Below the pieces are notes generated by a model. That model was not told the DNA's origin and made no database searches. It was given only the letters and a program-made list of their open reading frames with translations. The position numbers and the translations under genes are program-made. This document shows, in pieces, positions 31,871 to 44,729 of a stretch of 64,000 nucleotides of DNA; position 1 is the stretch's first letter; each line of letters opens with the position of its first letter. This DNA is from Rhipidocladum racemiflorum (lineage: Eukaryota; Streptophyta; Magnoliopsida; Poales; Poaceae), in contig CM070570.1 in the NCBI GenBank assembly GCA_036346355.1, positions 45,027,592 through 45,091,591 on the forward strand, read 5' to 3'.

Positions 31871-32118
31871 CTCCTGGTGGATTGATGGCGACGAGTGTTT
31901 GAGCCGGCTTAATTTGTGCACTTGTGCTAGCTTTCGCCGTCTGGTGAGATGCTATTGGCTACTGTGGAGAAGCTAGCATCGTAAGATCCTACTTATACCG
32001 GACAACCATGTCAATACATGCATATGAATGCTTGGGCCATCACCAATCTAGTCATCCGGCCGCGCTTGCTTCGCCTTCCTGCTACCGTAGTGATCCGGCA
32101 AGGTACACACGCGTGCCC
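31871..32118 (-). promoter_or_regulatory. Presumed 5' UTR and proximal promoter of ACC oxidase
   Basis: A GGTATAAG sequence on the minus strand (plus about 31991-31998) lies about 122 bp before the ATG and could act as a TATA box, giving a 5' UTR of roughly 90 bases. The start context is CAGGAGATGG. No confident upstream elements. A hAT-like element begins at about 32119, so the undisturbed promoter is short. Confidence 0.35.
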
Positions 32119-32534
32119 CATGGTTCAAAATGTCGCCGATATTTCGGTGATTTCAGCCGAAATTTCGTTCTGTCGTTGGGACCAAGATCTTAAATCTCGA
32201 CCGAAAAAAATTCAAAATATACTTTCAAAATATCGGCAGCCGAAATCTCGCATATTTTGACCGGATTTTATTTTTTGTGGGCCATATTTGATTGGATTTG
32301 TGGTCAGGACTATCCACTAAATTTTTTAGAAAAAAATTGATGTGTTTTTGACTATTTATCAAAAGTTCAAAAGTTGATCGAGATCTCGGTAATTTCAACC
32401 GAAATCTTGAAAATCTCGGTTGAAAAAAAATCAGATTTAAAATTTTATTTTTGAATTTTATCTGAATTTTATTTGAAATTTTAAGATTTCAACCACATTT
32501 AAAATATATACCAAAAATAAAATTTAAAACCTTG
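32119..32534. mobile_element. Possible hAT-like MITE with ATCTCG/CCGAAA repeats
   Basis: Begins CATGGTTCAAAATGTC and ends TTTAAAACCTTG, loosely inverted. The interior is rich in GAAATCTCG and ATTTCGGT units resembling the 33215-34468 element. No 8-bp duplication is evident, so the call is weak. Confidence 0.35.
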
Positions 32535-33206
32535 CACGCACCTCGCAAGTGGCCAGCGGCCGGTTCCCTCCCGCTGCCTTTATCCAAATGGACGGCGCCA
32601 ACTTGCGCCACCATCCCACCGCCGCCCCGCAGCACGAGGGATTCCATGCGGCTGTGTACCGTCCGATGTCAGCATTCAGCCTGAGCATCCACCGGCATCT
32701 ACACGAGATGGCGCATAAGATCTTGGCGGGAATTCGCTCCCGCGGTTTTTGAAGCTTGGTTTCGAATAGCTTCCGGATGCGGTGAGCCCCGCACCGCCGG
32801 GTGCAGCGTCATTTCGGTCTCTGCTTCCTTCGACCCTGAGGAATCGAATACCGTACTCACACCCTCCAAATTTACAGTGTTTATTTTGTCTTAGCATTTA
32901 GATCAAAAAATATTAAAAATAATTATACTACCACTAATTATTCAATGTATGTATGTATGTATGTATGTATATAGATAATAGTAAATAAATCTAGATATTT
33001 ATTAGAGATATGAAGTGAACATCACGCTAATTTATATTAAATATAAAATAACATAAGAACAAAATTATTCCAAAATTATAAAAAAAAACAGGGAAAATCC
33101 AATAAAAAGCTGAGCCTGACTTGTTGACTGCATGCGAGCGCGGTATATTCACGGATCCAATGCAAGTGTTGCAAGATGAAATAACTAACGAGCGAGCACG
33201 AGCCGG
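32535..33206. other. Intergenic DNA with a (TATG)n microsatellite
   Basis: About six TATG units at 32945-32970. A short open frame at 32549-32752 is not recognised and is not called. Confidence 0.4.
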
Positions 33207-33214
33207 TGGTCACA

Positions 33215-34468
33215 AAGCCTCAAATTTTGGTTTTGGATCATATCTTGAGGGACCAAAATCTAAAATCCCGATGAGACTCGGAATTTCGGATAAAATCTAA
33301 AAGGCAAAATTCAAATATGGATTTTTTTGGATCAGGATTTTTCGAGATTTTGACCGGATTGATCAAGATCTCGCCGAGAAATATTGAAATCTCGACAAAT
33401 TTTGACCGAATGAAAAATGGTTCAAACCATATTAGAAAATTTTGAAAAAATTTGTGGATGTCTTGATGCATCAATTATGTTTTCATAAAATTTCTATATA
33501 ATGATCAAGCTTGAGGAATTTTTAAAAATTCTGACGGTGCTGCTGTCCTGATAAAAGCTTTACCAACAATTTCAATCGAATCAAAATTTGTCCAATCCAT
33601 GTTATAAAATTTTAAAAATTTTGTGGATGGTCCTGATGCATTACTAATGTTTCAACAAAATTTTTAGATGATGATCAAACCTGGGGAATTTTACAAATTA
33701 TGGTAGCGCTACTATCCTGATAAAAGTCTTACTAGCAAATTTCAACTGAATAAAAATTGGTGGAAACCATATTGGAAAATTTTTATGGATGGTCCTGACA
33801 CATCATTAATGTTCCCATAAATTTTTTAAATCATGATCAACTATTAAGAATTTTAAAAAATTTCGACAATGCTATTATCCTGGTAAAAGCCTAGCCCAAT
33901 ACATGTATTACTTCTATAGATTTGATTGAGCAAATAAAAAATGTTTAGAATTTTTGAAACTTTTAGAGAAGGGTTCTAAGGCAATTCTTAAGATCTCAAA
34001 AAAAAATTGAATCTTGATCACACACAAGTGAATTTATAAAATTCTGACAATGTTACTGTCTCATTATGTTCCTTCTATTTTGGACTTTTTAAAGATAACA
34101 AATAAAAGTTCAATTTTTTTGGACATTTTTATGTATGATCCTAGACTTCTAAATATAATACCATAAATTTTTTAGAGTATGATCAAGCTTGTATATTTTT
34201 ATAAAAATCTGGCAAGGTTTCTGTTATTTTTATAAAACTTTTCAAAAATTCTGTTTTTCAATAAATTTTTATGGAAGATTACATTCTTAAGAGGTATTGA
34301 CCCAAATCAGGTCTAAAAACCTTGAAACCTGATCAAAATATCCTAGATTTTGCAAAATTTATCGAGATTTCTGAAATTTTGTAGCTATTTGAATTTTTTT
34401 AATTTTTTATCCAACCAGAATTTGGAATATAGGGAACTGAAATCCAAGATTCACCGCATTTTGAAGCT
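33215..34468. mobile_element. Probable hAT-type non-autonomous element with 170-bp internal tandem repeats
   Basis: The 8-bp direct repeat TGGTCACA flanks the segment (33207-33214 and 34469-34476), and the ends are weak inverted repeats (AAGCCTCAAATTTTGG against AGCTTCAAAATGCGG). Inside, from about 33420 to 34260, a unit of roughly 170 bp repeats at least three times with decreasing similarity. Its markers are GTGGATGGTCCTGATGCAT, GATGATCAA and TATCCTGATAAAAG. No coding capacity. Confidence 0.55.
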
Positions 34469-34476
34469 TGGTCACA

Positions 34477-34709
34477 TGTATGCCTGATTGCCTGTGCAGC
34501 AGCATTTTTGCACGTATGGAACATGCAAGTCAGAATGTCAGATGGTAGGATATATAGGTGCAGTTTAATTTAGGGGGTCTCGTAAGTTGTACGTGACGCC
34601 GTTTGTTTCTCCGCATACGGCGACCGACCAGACCGACATGCATGGCGCGCCGCCGCATTCGGTGCTCCGGTTCTTCCGACCGGCCTGCAACAGTGTGTTC
34701 GCACCTGTG
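34477..34709. other. Unique DNA left of the segmental duplication
   Basis: Nothing recognised; it abuts the duplication breakpoint at 34710. Confidence 0.35.
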
Positions 34710-37273
34710 AAGGGGCAGGGGAGCCCCCTTTTACCAGCCCCAAACCTGAATCCTAATCCTAAATGGACTCTTACTCCATCCCACCAAAGCCCACAACCCC
34801 CTCTTTTAGGCCCAAACTCCCTCGAAAAGGCCCAAAACCCCGGAAACGGCCCGGAAACACTATTAAACCTCCTACCATATGGTTTTAACCTCCAATACCA
34901 TATTTCATAAAGTTTTTTGACCTTAACATTCACATTAAATAATGTCACACCATTCCGTAGTGTCACAGAAACATCTCCTCTTGTATCTGTTTACCAGTCT
35001 GGGAGTTGTGATGTGAGGATTAGTACAAGTAAGCGTATATTGTTGTTTGTATATGTGTGTGGATATGCTAGAGCACAGGGTAGTATAAGGGTATATTGAA
35101 CGTCTACGTAATTTAATTTATGTAGGGCTTGTGGGTGACGCAACACCAAATTATTTACCCTTTGTGTTTGGTTGCTGAAAAAGGAGCCTAGAGGGTGTAA
35201 TATATTGACATGTGCCGAAAAGAATATGTGTACATTCTTGTTTTGCATTCCTTTGTGACTAAATGGTGTAAGGTCTAAGGAATTGATCTTTGTGCATTGA
35301 GATTATGGTAAATTCTTACTGATGCTGGTGATGGGCAGTGGACCTCTCTAGGCCCAAGCATACCCTGTTGTGATTATGTGTGTATGGTCCAATGCACTAT
35401 TTAGCTATGATCCATCAGTAACCCATTTACATATATTCTGAAGTCATGTGTTCGATTAAACATGTTCTTTTGGCTCATACCAAATTAAAGTTCACTGGTG
35501 AAAATGTTGGTGTCGAGGAGTATTCAGATACTTGAATTCGATAAGTCCTTGCTTAGTACAATTATGTGCTTAATCTTGATTTTAATCCAAGTCCGTGCTT
35601 AGTACAATTATGTGCTTAATCTTGATTTTAACCCACCATTTGGATTGCATGCATGTCTATGATTTATTTGTTGTTTAATCCATGGTGTAAAATAACCCTT
35701 CTCTAAGGCATAAAGTTGTGCAATCTTATTTAATTTGCCTATTGCTAACAATCTTGCTAGGTGCTAATTATGTGCCTCAATTAAAATGTGTGGCTGCCAT
35801 TACTAACACCGAATGATAAGAGAGGGAAAAGATATTTGTAATGATGTTTGTCACCTTATGACTGTAGGATGCCAAGAGAGGAGGAGAATTGACAAGATAA
35901 GATGAGGAAGATAGGGGTTGTGGCTATCTTGCTTGTCTCTCGTCTTCAACCGAAAGCAGGCAGGAAGACAGTTGCTGTGCTGGTGAGTAGATTATTAGTG
36001 TTGTGCTCCTCCTTCTTTTCTTTTATATTGTTGCCCTAACCGACATTGAGGGTGAAAATGTGGCTATGCAGGGTAAACCAGTGGAATGAGTAAACCATGG
36101 GCAGCGTGGTGAACCTTTTGGGCTGGCATGGGGCAGGTGGTGGAAACCAGGGGCTGGAGGTGCAAGTGGAGGGCATGCACACTTAGTGCCTGCCACCTGC
36201 CCCTTTTTTTATTAGTTTGTGCACAGGTGTCATGGGAGAGGGTAAGAGGTGAGTCGGCTGTTAGTTGGTTATGTACTTGTGTAAATAAAAATGAGCTAAG
36301 GACCAATTTGTAAAAATTTTGGACTAAATTGTAATGGATTTGTACTTGTTTGTAACTCTGGAAAAGTGTACAGGCTGGCAGACTGCTATTTAGCTGGGAT
36401 TATATTGTAAGGTGTATTCCTTTTGTTACCTGTTGGACAATTGTACCGCTCTTTAAATAATGATGCATAAGTCAATGCATAAGCTGGATGTTTTAATTTC
36501 GTGGATGTGATTTTTGTATCTTGGTTGTGTCAAGATTGTGAGTATATGAATTTATTGATGAATTTCTACGTGTATATGTGTGTGTATACTGTTGAGATTT
36601 AAGTGTATGCATAGATAGATATGCATATTGATGAGATTGGGTGTATATGTGTAGACTCATAAATTTACATATACCTTATATATATGCATATGTTCTCTTG
36701 AATGAAATGCATTGAGCAATAAGGTTAAGTTTTAAATTAGGTCTTAGTGTATTAAGGGAAGTAAGATGATTTGTTAATAGTAGGTTGTTGGTGGTCTTAG
36801 ATTTTGGGCATGTATTTATATAGTGTATACTTATTAATCTTTTGAGTGTTAGAATGCTATGTGTGTGACTCTATGCCCTCTAGAGTTTCTTTGTTTAAAC
36901 CTAATTGTTCTAAGCATTGTTTGGGAAATATGTAGACAAGCATGGTCAAGCTGAAAATCTAAGTTGGTACAAGATAGAGAAATGTCTAGGGTAGAGTTCG
37001 TGTAAGCTTTTAATTTTTGTATTCATGCGTGCTTGGGAACTAGAGGTATATGTATTTAACTATGTAACTATCTGATGATCGTTAGGATCATGAACTTGAG
37101 CTACCCTAAGTCTTTGTTTTATTTATAGTATTTTTTTGTATGCTAGTGATTTAAGTTACTTCATTATGTCGGTTAGTGTTTAAACGTGTTTCATTTATAA
37201 TATTGGGTCTTATAACAAGACTTATGTTGGTTTAATTCTCTTTCTAAATTATTAATTCCACAAGAACATATAA
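34710..37273. repeat. Segmental duplication, left copy (2.56 kb)
   Basis: Nearly identical, in direct orientation, to 41125-43692. Differences are a few substitutions and small indels, for example near 35323 and 35370. Its first 259 bp are the start of the solo LTR at 39175-41383 read on the minus strand, cut at the breakpoint; the GAAAC bordering that LTR is included (34969-34973). The rest is older LTR-like DNA without a gene. Confidence 0.9.
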
Positions 37274-39174
37274 TCTTCTACGAGTAGTGAACTAATACTG
37301 CACACAGATTTATTAGACAGCTCATACATTAAAAAAATTATAAATACTTGTAACGTCCCAAAATTCCAAAGAAAACTGGGCTAATTATTTCCAAACATGC
37401 ACTCCGAAATTTTGAGCTACTTTCAAAATTTTATGCATTAAATAAATTGTTTTTTTTTCATTTTTTAGCAGCTATTTTTGAATTTGAAAAACTATTTCAA
37501 AACTATGCAACATCTAAACATATTTTATTTAGATCCTAAATGATTTAAAGTACCCCTCCAAAAATTATTATGAATTTTGGATTTAGGATGTTATTTTTTG
37601 CAAAAACAAACATTGCACCTGGTATTAAAAACGGTGGCAATAAAAGAAATTCTAAGCAAAATATAAGACTGTTAAAATTCTGCAAAAATTACACCAACAT
37701 AAGTACTACGTAAGGTGCATCTACAAAAATATTCATAATTTTGAGGGCCATGTATCTATGCCTAAAAATTTGGGCAAGATCTCTAACAAAACAAAAGTCC
37801 AAAACCTCTCCTCTCCCTATAACTGACACGCCGGGCCCATGCGCCATCCCCTAGCCGCTTTCAGCAAACCGTTTTCCTCGCGCAGAAACTCTCCACGCCA
37901 AACCCACCTTCTCCTTACGCTCATCTCCCCCACTACTGACAGCTCGAGCCCATCAGCTTGTCTTCTTCTCCACAGGGCTAGCAGCCATGCCTAAGGCCCG
38001 AAGCTTTCCCTCTCTCTCCCTACTCTGCCTCGTCATGTGGCCTACCCACAGGCGAACTCATCCCATCGTCTCAAGCTCCCGGCCCGATGCCACTGCTGCG
38101 CCATTGCGAGCTCCTACCATGTGCAAGAAACAGGGAATCGCGAACACGACCGAGGGAGCACGATGAAAGGAATCGCCCGTTCCCTCCTATTGGAGCTTGC
38201 ATACCTTACCATTTCTCCTCAATAAGCAAAGATGAGCCTGCTTTGCCTGGTCGTGCCCTTCCTCTTCCATTGAGCTGGCCAGAACGCGGGTGCCATTTTC
38301 AGGCTCTAGAGTGCGCTCCACCGAGCTTCGCCACGGCCGACAACCCTTCGATGCGTTTCACCTCACAACTCTCTCGTCAAAATGTGCCAAATAGTCCTAG
38401 GATTCTGGAACTCCCTTCTCTTCTGTAGTAAGACACTGACTCGGGTCTTTTCTCCAAATCCAGCCACTGATGTTGCCCATGCAATTCCTCTCTCTCGGGT
38501 GAATCAAACTTAATTCCCTTGCACTTGATCCATCTCTACAATGTGCCGAAGCTAATGGTGCCCTCCATTCTTGCTAGCATTCACTTAGGTGCACTGTTGC
38601 CTTGAAGCTTGCTACCACCAATGCCATTCACCACCATCCAGCCACTTGAATCTTCTCTGTTGCACCAGCTACCACCTCCTCTCGGCCATGGCTTGATCTT
38701 TTTCAAGCCTGCAAGCAAAGTGCTCATGCTACTCCCTCCTATCTATTATTCGCGATTACTAGGACTTACGCAGTGAAGAGGAACATAAGTTGGTTTCTGT
38801 GCAATGTGATTTGTAAGGTGCATGTATGCATAAGGTGAACTTGGTGTAGTCATTTTCTGTGGGTTTTATGTGATGTGGGTACTGGGTTTTGCTGACCACC
38901 AACATATATGTTGAATATGGGTTTATGTGTTCTTAACAGAACAGAAGGTGTATCTATATTATCTATGATGACATCCTTAGTTACAATCTCACAGTGACTT
39001 ATATTCATTTATTTATGCAATGTCTATTATGAGTGTGATAGCAAGAATGTGCTTAGTTTATAATGTCTCATATGTAATGGCATGGCCAATTTTCATAGTT
39101 CAATTTAGATTCATCTGATTAATGGAATTGGCTTAACTATCATATGCACATATTTACGGGTTTGGCACTGAAAC
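37274..39174. other. Non-coding repeat-derived DNA with an LTR-like terminus
   Basis: A TGTAACGTCCCAAAATTCC at 37349 has the form of a gypsy LTR end. Between it and 39174 lies AT-rich DNA, then a CT-rich, gene-like stretch (37800-38720) with no recognised protein. It may be one terminus of the LTR whose other end is at 43995 (TGTAAC...GTTACA), interrupted by the solo LTR; this is inference. Confidence 0.35.
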
Positions 39175-41383
39175 TGTAACACCTCGGCATTTAATATGCC
39201 CGAATGCTACCAAACATAGACTAAACAACATCTAAATACCACAATTAAACATAAATTACAGCAAAGGCGCATATGCTAAAAACCGAGATTTCGGCAGCAT
39301 CTCCTTTGTTTTAACACGAATTGAAGCAACAACAATAATAACATGTCAATATAGCATAATGAACGATAGCAATAACATGATCAAACGGAAAAAAAAACAG
39401 CCACCATACCACTAAGGATATAAATTCTATCCGTCACATGACAAATATGGACTAATCATTTACTCATAACGACCAACGAATCATCGAAACCACAGTTTAG
39501 TTCAATGAATTAACCATAACCATAAGGGAAGGAACATATCATTGTTTAAATGTGTGATGCTTAGTGATGACGTGTGACTAAATCCCTTTCCCGCATGTCG
39601 GATTCATGGTACCTAAAAGAAAACAACATAAATACAAGCGTAAGTTCATCACTCAGCAAGTATATTGCAATGGTACAAACATAAACAATTACATGGCTTC
39701 AACAGCTCACATCATGTATATCATCTCATTCATGATCACAATTCATTATCATCATCATTATGTATGCAATGCGATGCAATGCTCATATCTCCTTGGAAAC
39801 TCATACCGGTATGGTTGAGTACACACCCGTCGGTGTGTACCCTCTCCCCCCTTCCATCCCGAAGATGGAGGGTGCCTACTCCTCGCTTCCGTTCACCGCG
39901 GTGAATGGAATCACGATGTAGGACTTACTCATTGGCTCTCCGGAATAGTCATAACTTTCTCACCGACCTTCCCCGGATTAGTTATGACTTTCTCACCACC
40001 TGGGCTATGTATCATGCCATGTCATGTATGCAAATATGCCAACATCATAAATCACTTGTACATTAACACATGGCATCATAACATAATAAGCATATTCATC
40101 ATATCATTGGCAATCATTAAAGCATGGCATGTGATCATATCATATAACCAATTTCATCTATTCTCAACAAGCAACCTACAAACCGCTATCCATTACAATA
40201 CTCTTGCCTCAACCACAAGCAACGGATTGGCGGGAAGTAGAAGGCACTCCCGGGGTCGCACCACCTGCACATAGGTACCACACACTCACAATCATGTCCA
40301 CAAAACAGTACGCAAACCCTCATCTACCCCGACATTGCCAACTACTCGCAAAACCCAAAAACAGAGGTTCTGTCCCGTCGGGACAGCAGCCTTCCAAAAG
40401 GCATAACTTGAGTTCTGGGACTTCGAATGAATTAAACGAGTACATCCTCGCGTAGCTTAGGAAATTTCCCAACTTTTTCTAGGTATAGGGAAAGACTGAT
40501 TCGGACTCTAAAGTTGTTTAATCTACAAAATACCGTGATCTGTTCCAATCACGTCACAGATTTTAATACGCTCGGTAAAACGATCATAACGTTCAAACGG
40601 CTGGGCGGAATTTAAATTTCTTTATACCCACTGAAAGGTATTGAAATTACCTACAACTTCTTCAACATCCTTACGACCAAATTCCGAATCTAAATTGGCG
40701 AAAAACCAAACCCTAGGTCGACTGCTCATGCTGCCCGAAACAGAGAACGTGACAACTTCTAGATCTAATCCAATCTACTCAAATCCAGCACCACTAATTG
40801 ATCTAAAAACTTGATAAACACCCTTAGAACAGTACCTAGACCAACCCCAAGGATTCCCATGGCCATACCTTTGCCCAACGCACGAAAACTGAATGGATCT
40901 CCTCCCGGTTCGCTCCTCGCTCCTCGCTCCAATGGATGGATCCTCGAGGTGCAGGGGGTGGGGAGGCCACCCTAGGGTAGCAAGGGGGTGGAGGAGAGGT
41001 GGTGGAGAGGTGGGGAGCAATGGGGGCAAGGGAGAGGGGGCGCACGGCCAAGGGAGAGGGAGGTGGGGCGGTTAGGCAAGGAAGGAGGAGGTGGGGGGCG
41101 CACAATGGGAGGGGTGGGGCGCACAAGGGGCAGGGGAGCCCCCCTTTTACCAGCCCCAAACCTGAATCCTAATCCTAAATGGACTCTTACTCCATCCCAC
41201 CAAAGCCCACAACCCCCTCTTTTAGGCCCAAACTCCCTCGAAAAGGCCCAAAACCCCGGAAACGGCCCGGAAACACTATTAAACCTCCTACCATATGGTT
41301 TTAACCTCCAATACCATATTTCATAAAGTTTTTTGACCTTAACATTCACATTAAATAATGTCACACCATTCCGTAGTGTCACA
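39175..41383 (-). mobile_element. Solo LTR, minus orientation, 2,209 bp
   Basis: On the minus strand it begins TGTGACACTACGGAATGG (at 41383) and ends CCGAGGTGTTACA (at 39175). It is flanked by the perfect 5-bp duplication GAAAC (39170-39174 and 41384-41388), so internal sequence was lost by LTR-LTR recombination. It is a diverged copy of the LTR at 47718-49922. No primer site or coding region adjoins it. Confidence 0.92.
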
Positions 41384-43692
41384 GAAACATCTCCTCTTGT
41401 ATCTGTTTACCAGTCTGGGAGTTGTGATGTGAGGATTAGTACAAGTAAGCGTATATTGTTGTTTGTATATGTGTGTGGATATGCTAGAGCACAGGGTAGT
41501 ATAAGGGTATATTGAACGTCTACGTAATTTAATTTATGTAGGGCTTGTGGGTGACGCAACACCAAATTATTTACCCTTTGTGTTTGGTTGCTGAAAAAGG
41601 AGCCTAGAGGGTGTAATATATTGACATGTGCCGAAAAGAATATGTGTACATTCTTGTTTTGCATTCCTTTGTGACTAAATGGTGTAAGGTCTAAGGAATT
41701 GATCTTTGTGCATTGAGATTATGGTAAATTCTAATCGATGTCGGTGATGGGCGGTGGACCTCTCTAGGCCCAAGCATACCTGTTGTGATTATGTGTGTAT
41801 GGTCCAATGCACTATTTAGCTATGATCCATCAGTAACCCATTTACATATATTCTGAAGTCATGTGTTCGATTAAACATGTTCTTTTGGCTCATACCAAAT
41901 TAAAGTTCACTGGTGAAAATGTTGGTGTCGAGGAGTATTCAGATACTTGAATTCGATAAGTCCTTGCTTAGTACAATTATGTGCTTAATCTTGATTTTAA
42001 TCCAAGTCCGTGCTTAGTACAATTATGTGCTTAATCTTGATTTTAACCCACCATTTGGATTGCATGCATGTCTATGATTTATTTGTTGTTTAATCCATGG
42101 TGTAAAATAACCCTTCTCTAAGGCATAAAGTTGTGCAATCTTATTTAATTTGCCTATTGCTAACAATCTTGCTAGGTGCTAATTATGTGCCTCAATTAAA
42201 ATGTGTGGCTGCCATTACTAACACCGAATGATAAGAGAGGGAAAAGATATTTGTAATGATGTTTGTCACCTTATGACTGTAGGATGCCAAGAGAGGAGGA
42301 GAATTGACAAGATAAGATGAGGAAGATAGGGGTTGTGGCTATCTTGCTTGTCTCTCGTCTTCAACCGAAAGCAGGCAGGAAGACAGTTGCTGTGCTGGTG
42401 AGTAGATTATTAGTGTTGTGCTCCTCCTTCTTTTCTTTTATATTGTTGCCCTAACCGACATTGAGGGGTGAAAATGTGGCTATGCAGGGGTAAACCAGCT
42501 GGAATGAGTAAACCATGGGCAGGCAGGGTGAACCTTTTGGGCTGGCATGGGGCAGGTGGTGGAAACCAGGGGCTGGAGGTGCAAGTGGAGGGCATGCACA
42601 CTTAGTGCCTGCCACCTGCCCCTTTTTTTATTAGTTTGTGCACAGGTGTCATGGGAGAGGGTAAGAGGTGAGTCGGCTGTTAGTTGGTTATGTACTTGTG
42701 TAAATAAAAATGAGCTAAGGACCAATTTGTAAAAATTTTGGACTAAATTGTAATGGATTTGTACTTGTTTGTAACTCTGGAAAAGTGTACAGGCTGGCAG
42801 ACTGCTATTTAGCTGGGATTATATTGTAAGGTGTATTCCTTTTGTTACCTGTTGGACAATTGTACCGCTCTTTAAATAATGATGCATAAGTCAATGCATA
42901 AGCTGGATGTTTTAATTTCGTGGATGTGATTTTTGTATCTTGGTTGTGTCAAGATTGTGAGTATATGAATTTATTGATGAATTTCTACGTGTATATGTGT
43001 GTGTATACTGTTGAGATTTAAGTGTATGCATAGATAGATATGCATATTGATGAGATTGGGTGTATATGTGTAGACTCATAAATTTACATATACCTTATAT
43101 ATATGCATATGTTCTCTTGAATGAAATGCATTGAGCAATAAGGTTAAGTTTTAAATTAGGTCTTAGTGTATTAAGGGAAGTAAGATGATTTGTTAATAGT
43201 AGGTTGTTGGTGGTCTTAGATTTTGGGCATGTATTTATATAGTGTATACTTATTAATCTTTTGAGTGTTAGAATGCTATGTGTGTGACTCTATGCCCTCT
43301 AGAGTTTCTTTGTTTAAACCTAATTGTTCTAAGCATTGTTTGGGAAATATGTAGACAAGCATGGTCAAGCTGAAAATCTAAGTTGGTACAAGATAGAGAA
43401 ATGTCTAGGGTAGAGTTCGTGTAAGCTTTTAATTTTTGTATTCATGCGTGCTTGGGAACTAGAGGTATATGTATTTAACTATGTAACTATCTGATGATCG
43501 TTAGGATCATGAACTTGAGCTACCCTAAGTCTTTGTTTTATTTATAGTATTTTTTTGTATGCTAGTGATTTAAGTTACTTCATTATGTCGGTTAGTGTTT
43601 AAACGTGTTTCATTTATAATATTGGGTCTTATAACAAGACTTATGTTGGTTTAATTCTCTTTCTAAATTATTAATTCCACAAGAACATATAA
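41125..43692. repeat. Segmental duplication, right copy (2.57 kb)
   Basis: Direct copy of 34710-37273. Its left boundary falls inside the solo LTR, 258 bp from the LTR end, and its right boundary near ACAAGAACATATAA. Homology to a third, shorter copy continues beyond (43530-43995 against 52303-52771). Confidence 0.9.
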
Positions 43693-43995
43693 ATGAGATC
43701 ATATTTTAAGTGTTTGGTATTTGCAAGTGGTGATAAAAGAAATTGTAGTAGTATGCACCTCTAATAATTTTTAATGATTTGTGAGGATATATTTGTTTGT
43801 GAAATCTGTTGTCAGGTTCGACATCGTCGTTTTTATTGGCGTGGTTTGCTAGGTTTTATTTCGATATGGTACCATTGAGGTCGAGCCTATTCGTCAAGAA
43901 CATATAAATAATCAATAGGATTATTTAACGGGAAAAGAAGACAGACAATACTAACGTCATAATTTATTGTAGGTAAAAACAGGTGAGTTGTTACA
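43530..43995 (-). repeat. LTR start of a minus-oriented gypsy element
   Basis: On the minus strand the segment begins TGTAACAACTCACCTG at 43995 and is homologous to the LTR start at 52771. Just before it (plus 43996-44040) the minus strand reads TTTCGAGGATGAA, then a purine-rich GAAGGAGAGTAGGA. This resembles the end of a chromovirus-type polyprotein and polypurine tract, so it is probably the 3' LTR. Its far end is uncertain, perhaps 37349. Confidence 0.5.
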
Positions 43996-44729
43996 TCCTA
44001 CTCTCCTTCAAAAAAATTCATCCTCGAAATTTCTTATGGTAATTGGTTCGATTAGAGGTGATACTAGGCTTGGCATTTTGGCTATGTACACACACTACAG
44101 GAAACTGTATTCTTTTCGTCGGCCCGAATTATTTTCGTCGGCCAGAGTGGGGCCGACGCAAATACTCATATATTTTCGTCGGCCCAGATGGGCGCATAAA
44201 TCTTGTTATATTTTAAATCGGCTAGAGTGGGCAGCGCTTAAATCTTGTTATATTTTAAATCGGCTAGAGTAGGGCTGACGCAAATAGGAATATATTTTCG
44301 TCGGGCAGATTGGGGCCGACGCAAATAGAATTTACACTTAGGTCACGCTGGATCACAGTCGCCCCTCAAGCCGAAATTCACAGCCGCCCCTCACGCCGCC
44401 CCCTGGCTTCACCCTCCGCCGCCCGCCCCCGCGATCCGCCGCTCGCCCCGCCGTCTCGCGACGCCCGCCTCCCTTGCTTGTGCCCTGCCTTTGCCCCGCG
44501 ACGCCCACCCCTGCCTCGACCGCCACCGCCTCGCCCGCCGACGATCGTCGCGCCCGCCTCCGGCCTCCGGCCTTCCTCCCTCCGTCGCCCGGCCCCGCGA
44601 CGCCCCGCCTCCCCCGCGTGTGCCCCTGCCCCGCCTCTTCCTCCTCCGGGCGCGCTGCCCCGAACGTCGTCCCTCCGATGGCAGACCGCACGACCGGAGC
44701 GCGATGCGAGGATCTTGGTGAGGAGGGAG

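Noticed and set aside
32119..32534. Definite hAT MITE with target duplication
   Set aside because: The end sequences are suggestive, but the flanking 8-mers (GCGTGCCC and CACGCACC) do not match, so I kept it only as a low-confidence feature.
34710..43692. The 2.56-kb direct repeats as the two LTRs of one retrotransposon
   Set aside because: The repeat boundaries lack TG...CA, there is no primer site or purine tract beside them, and the right copy starts inside another solo LTR. A segmental duplication explains this better.
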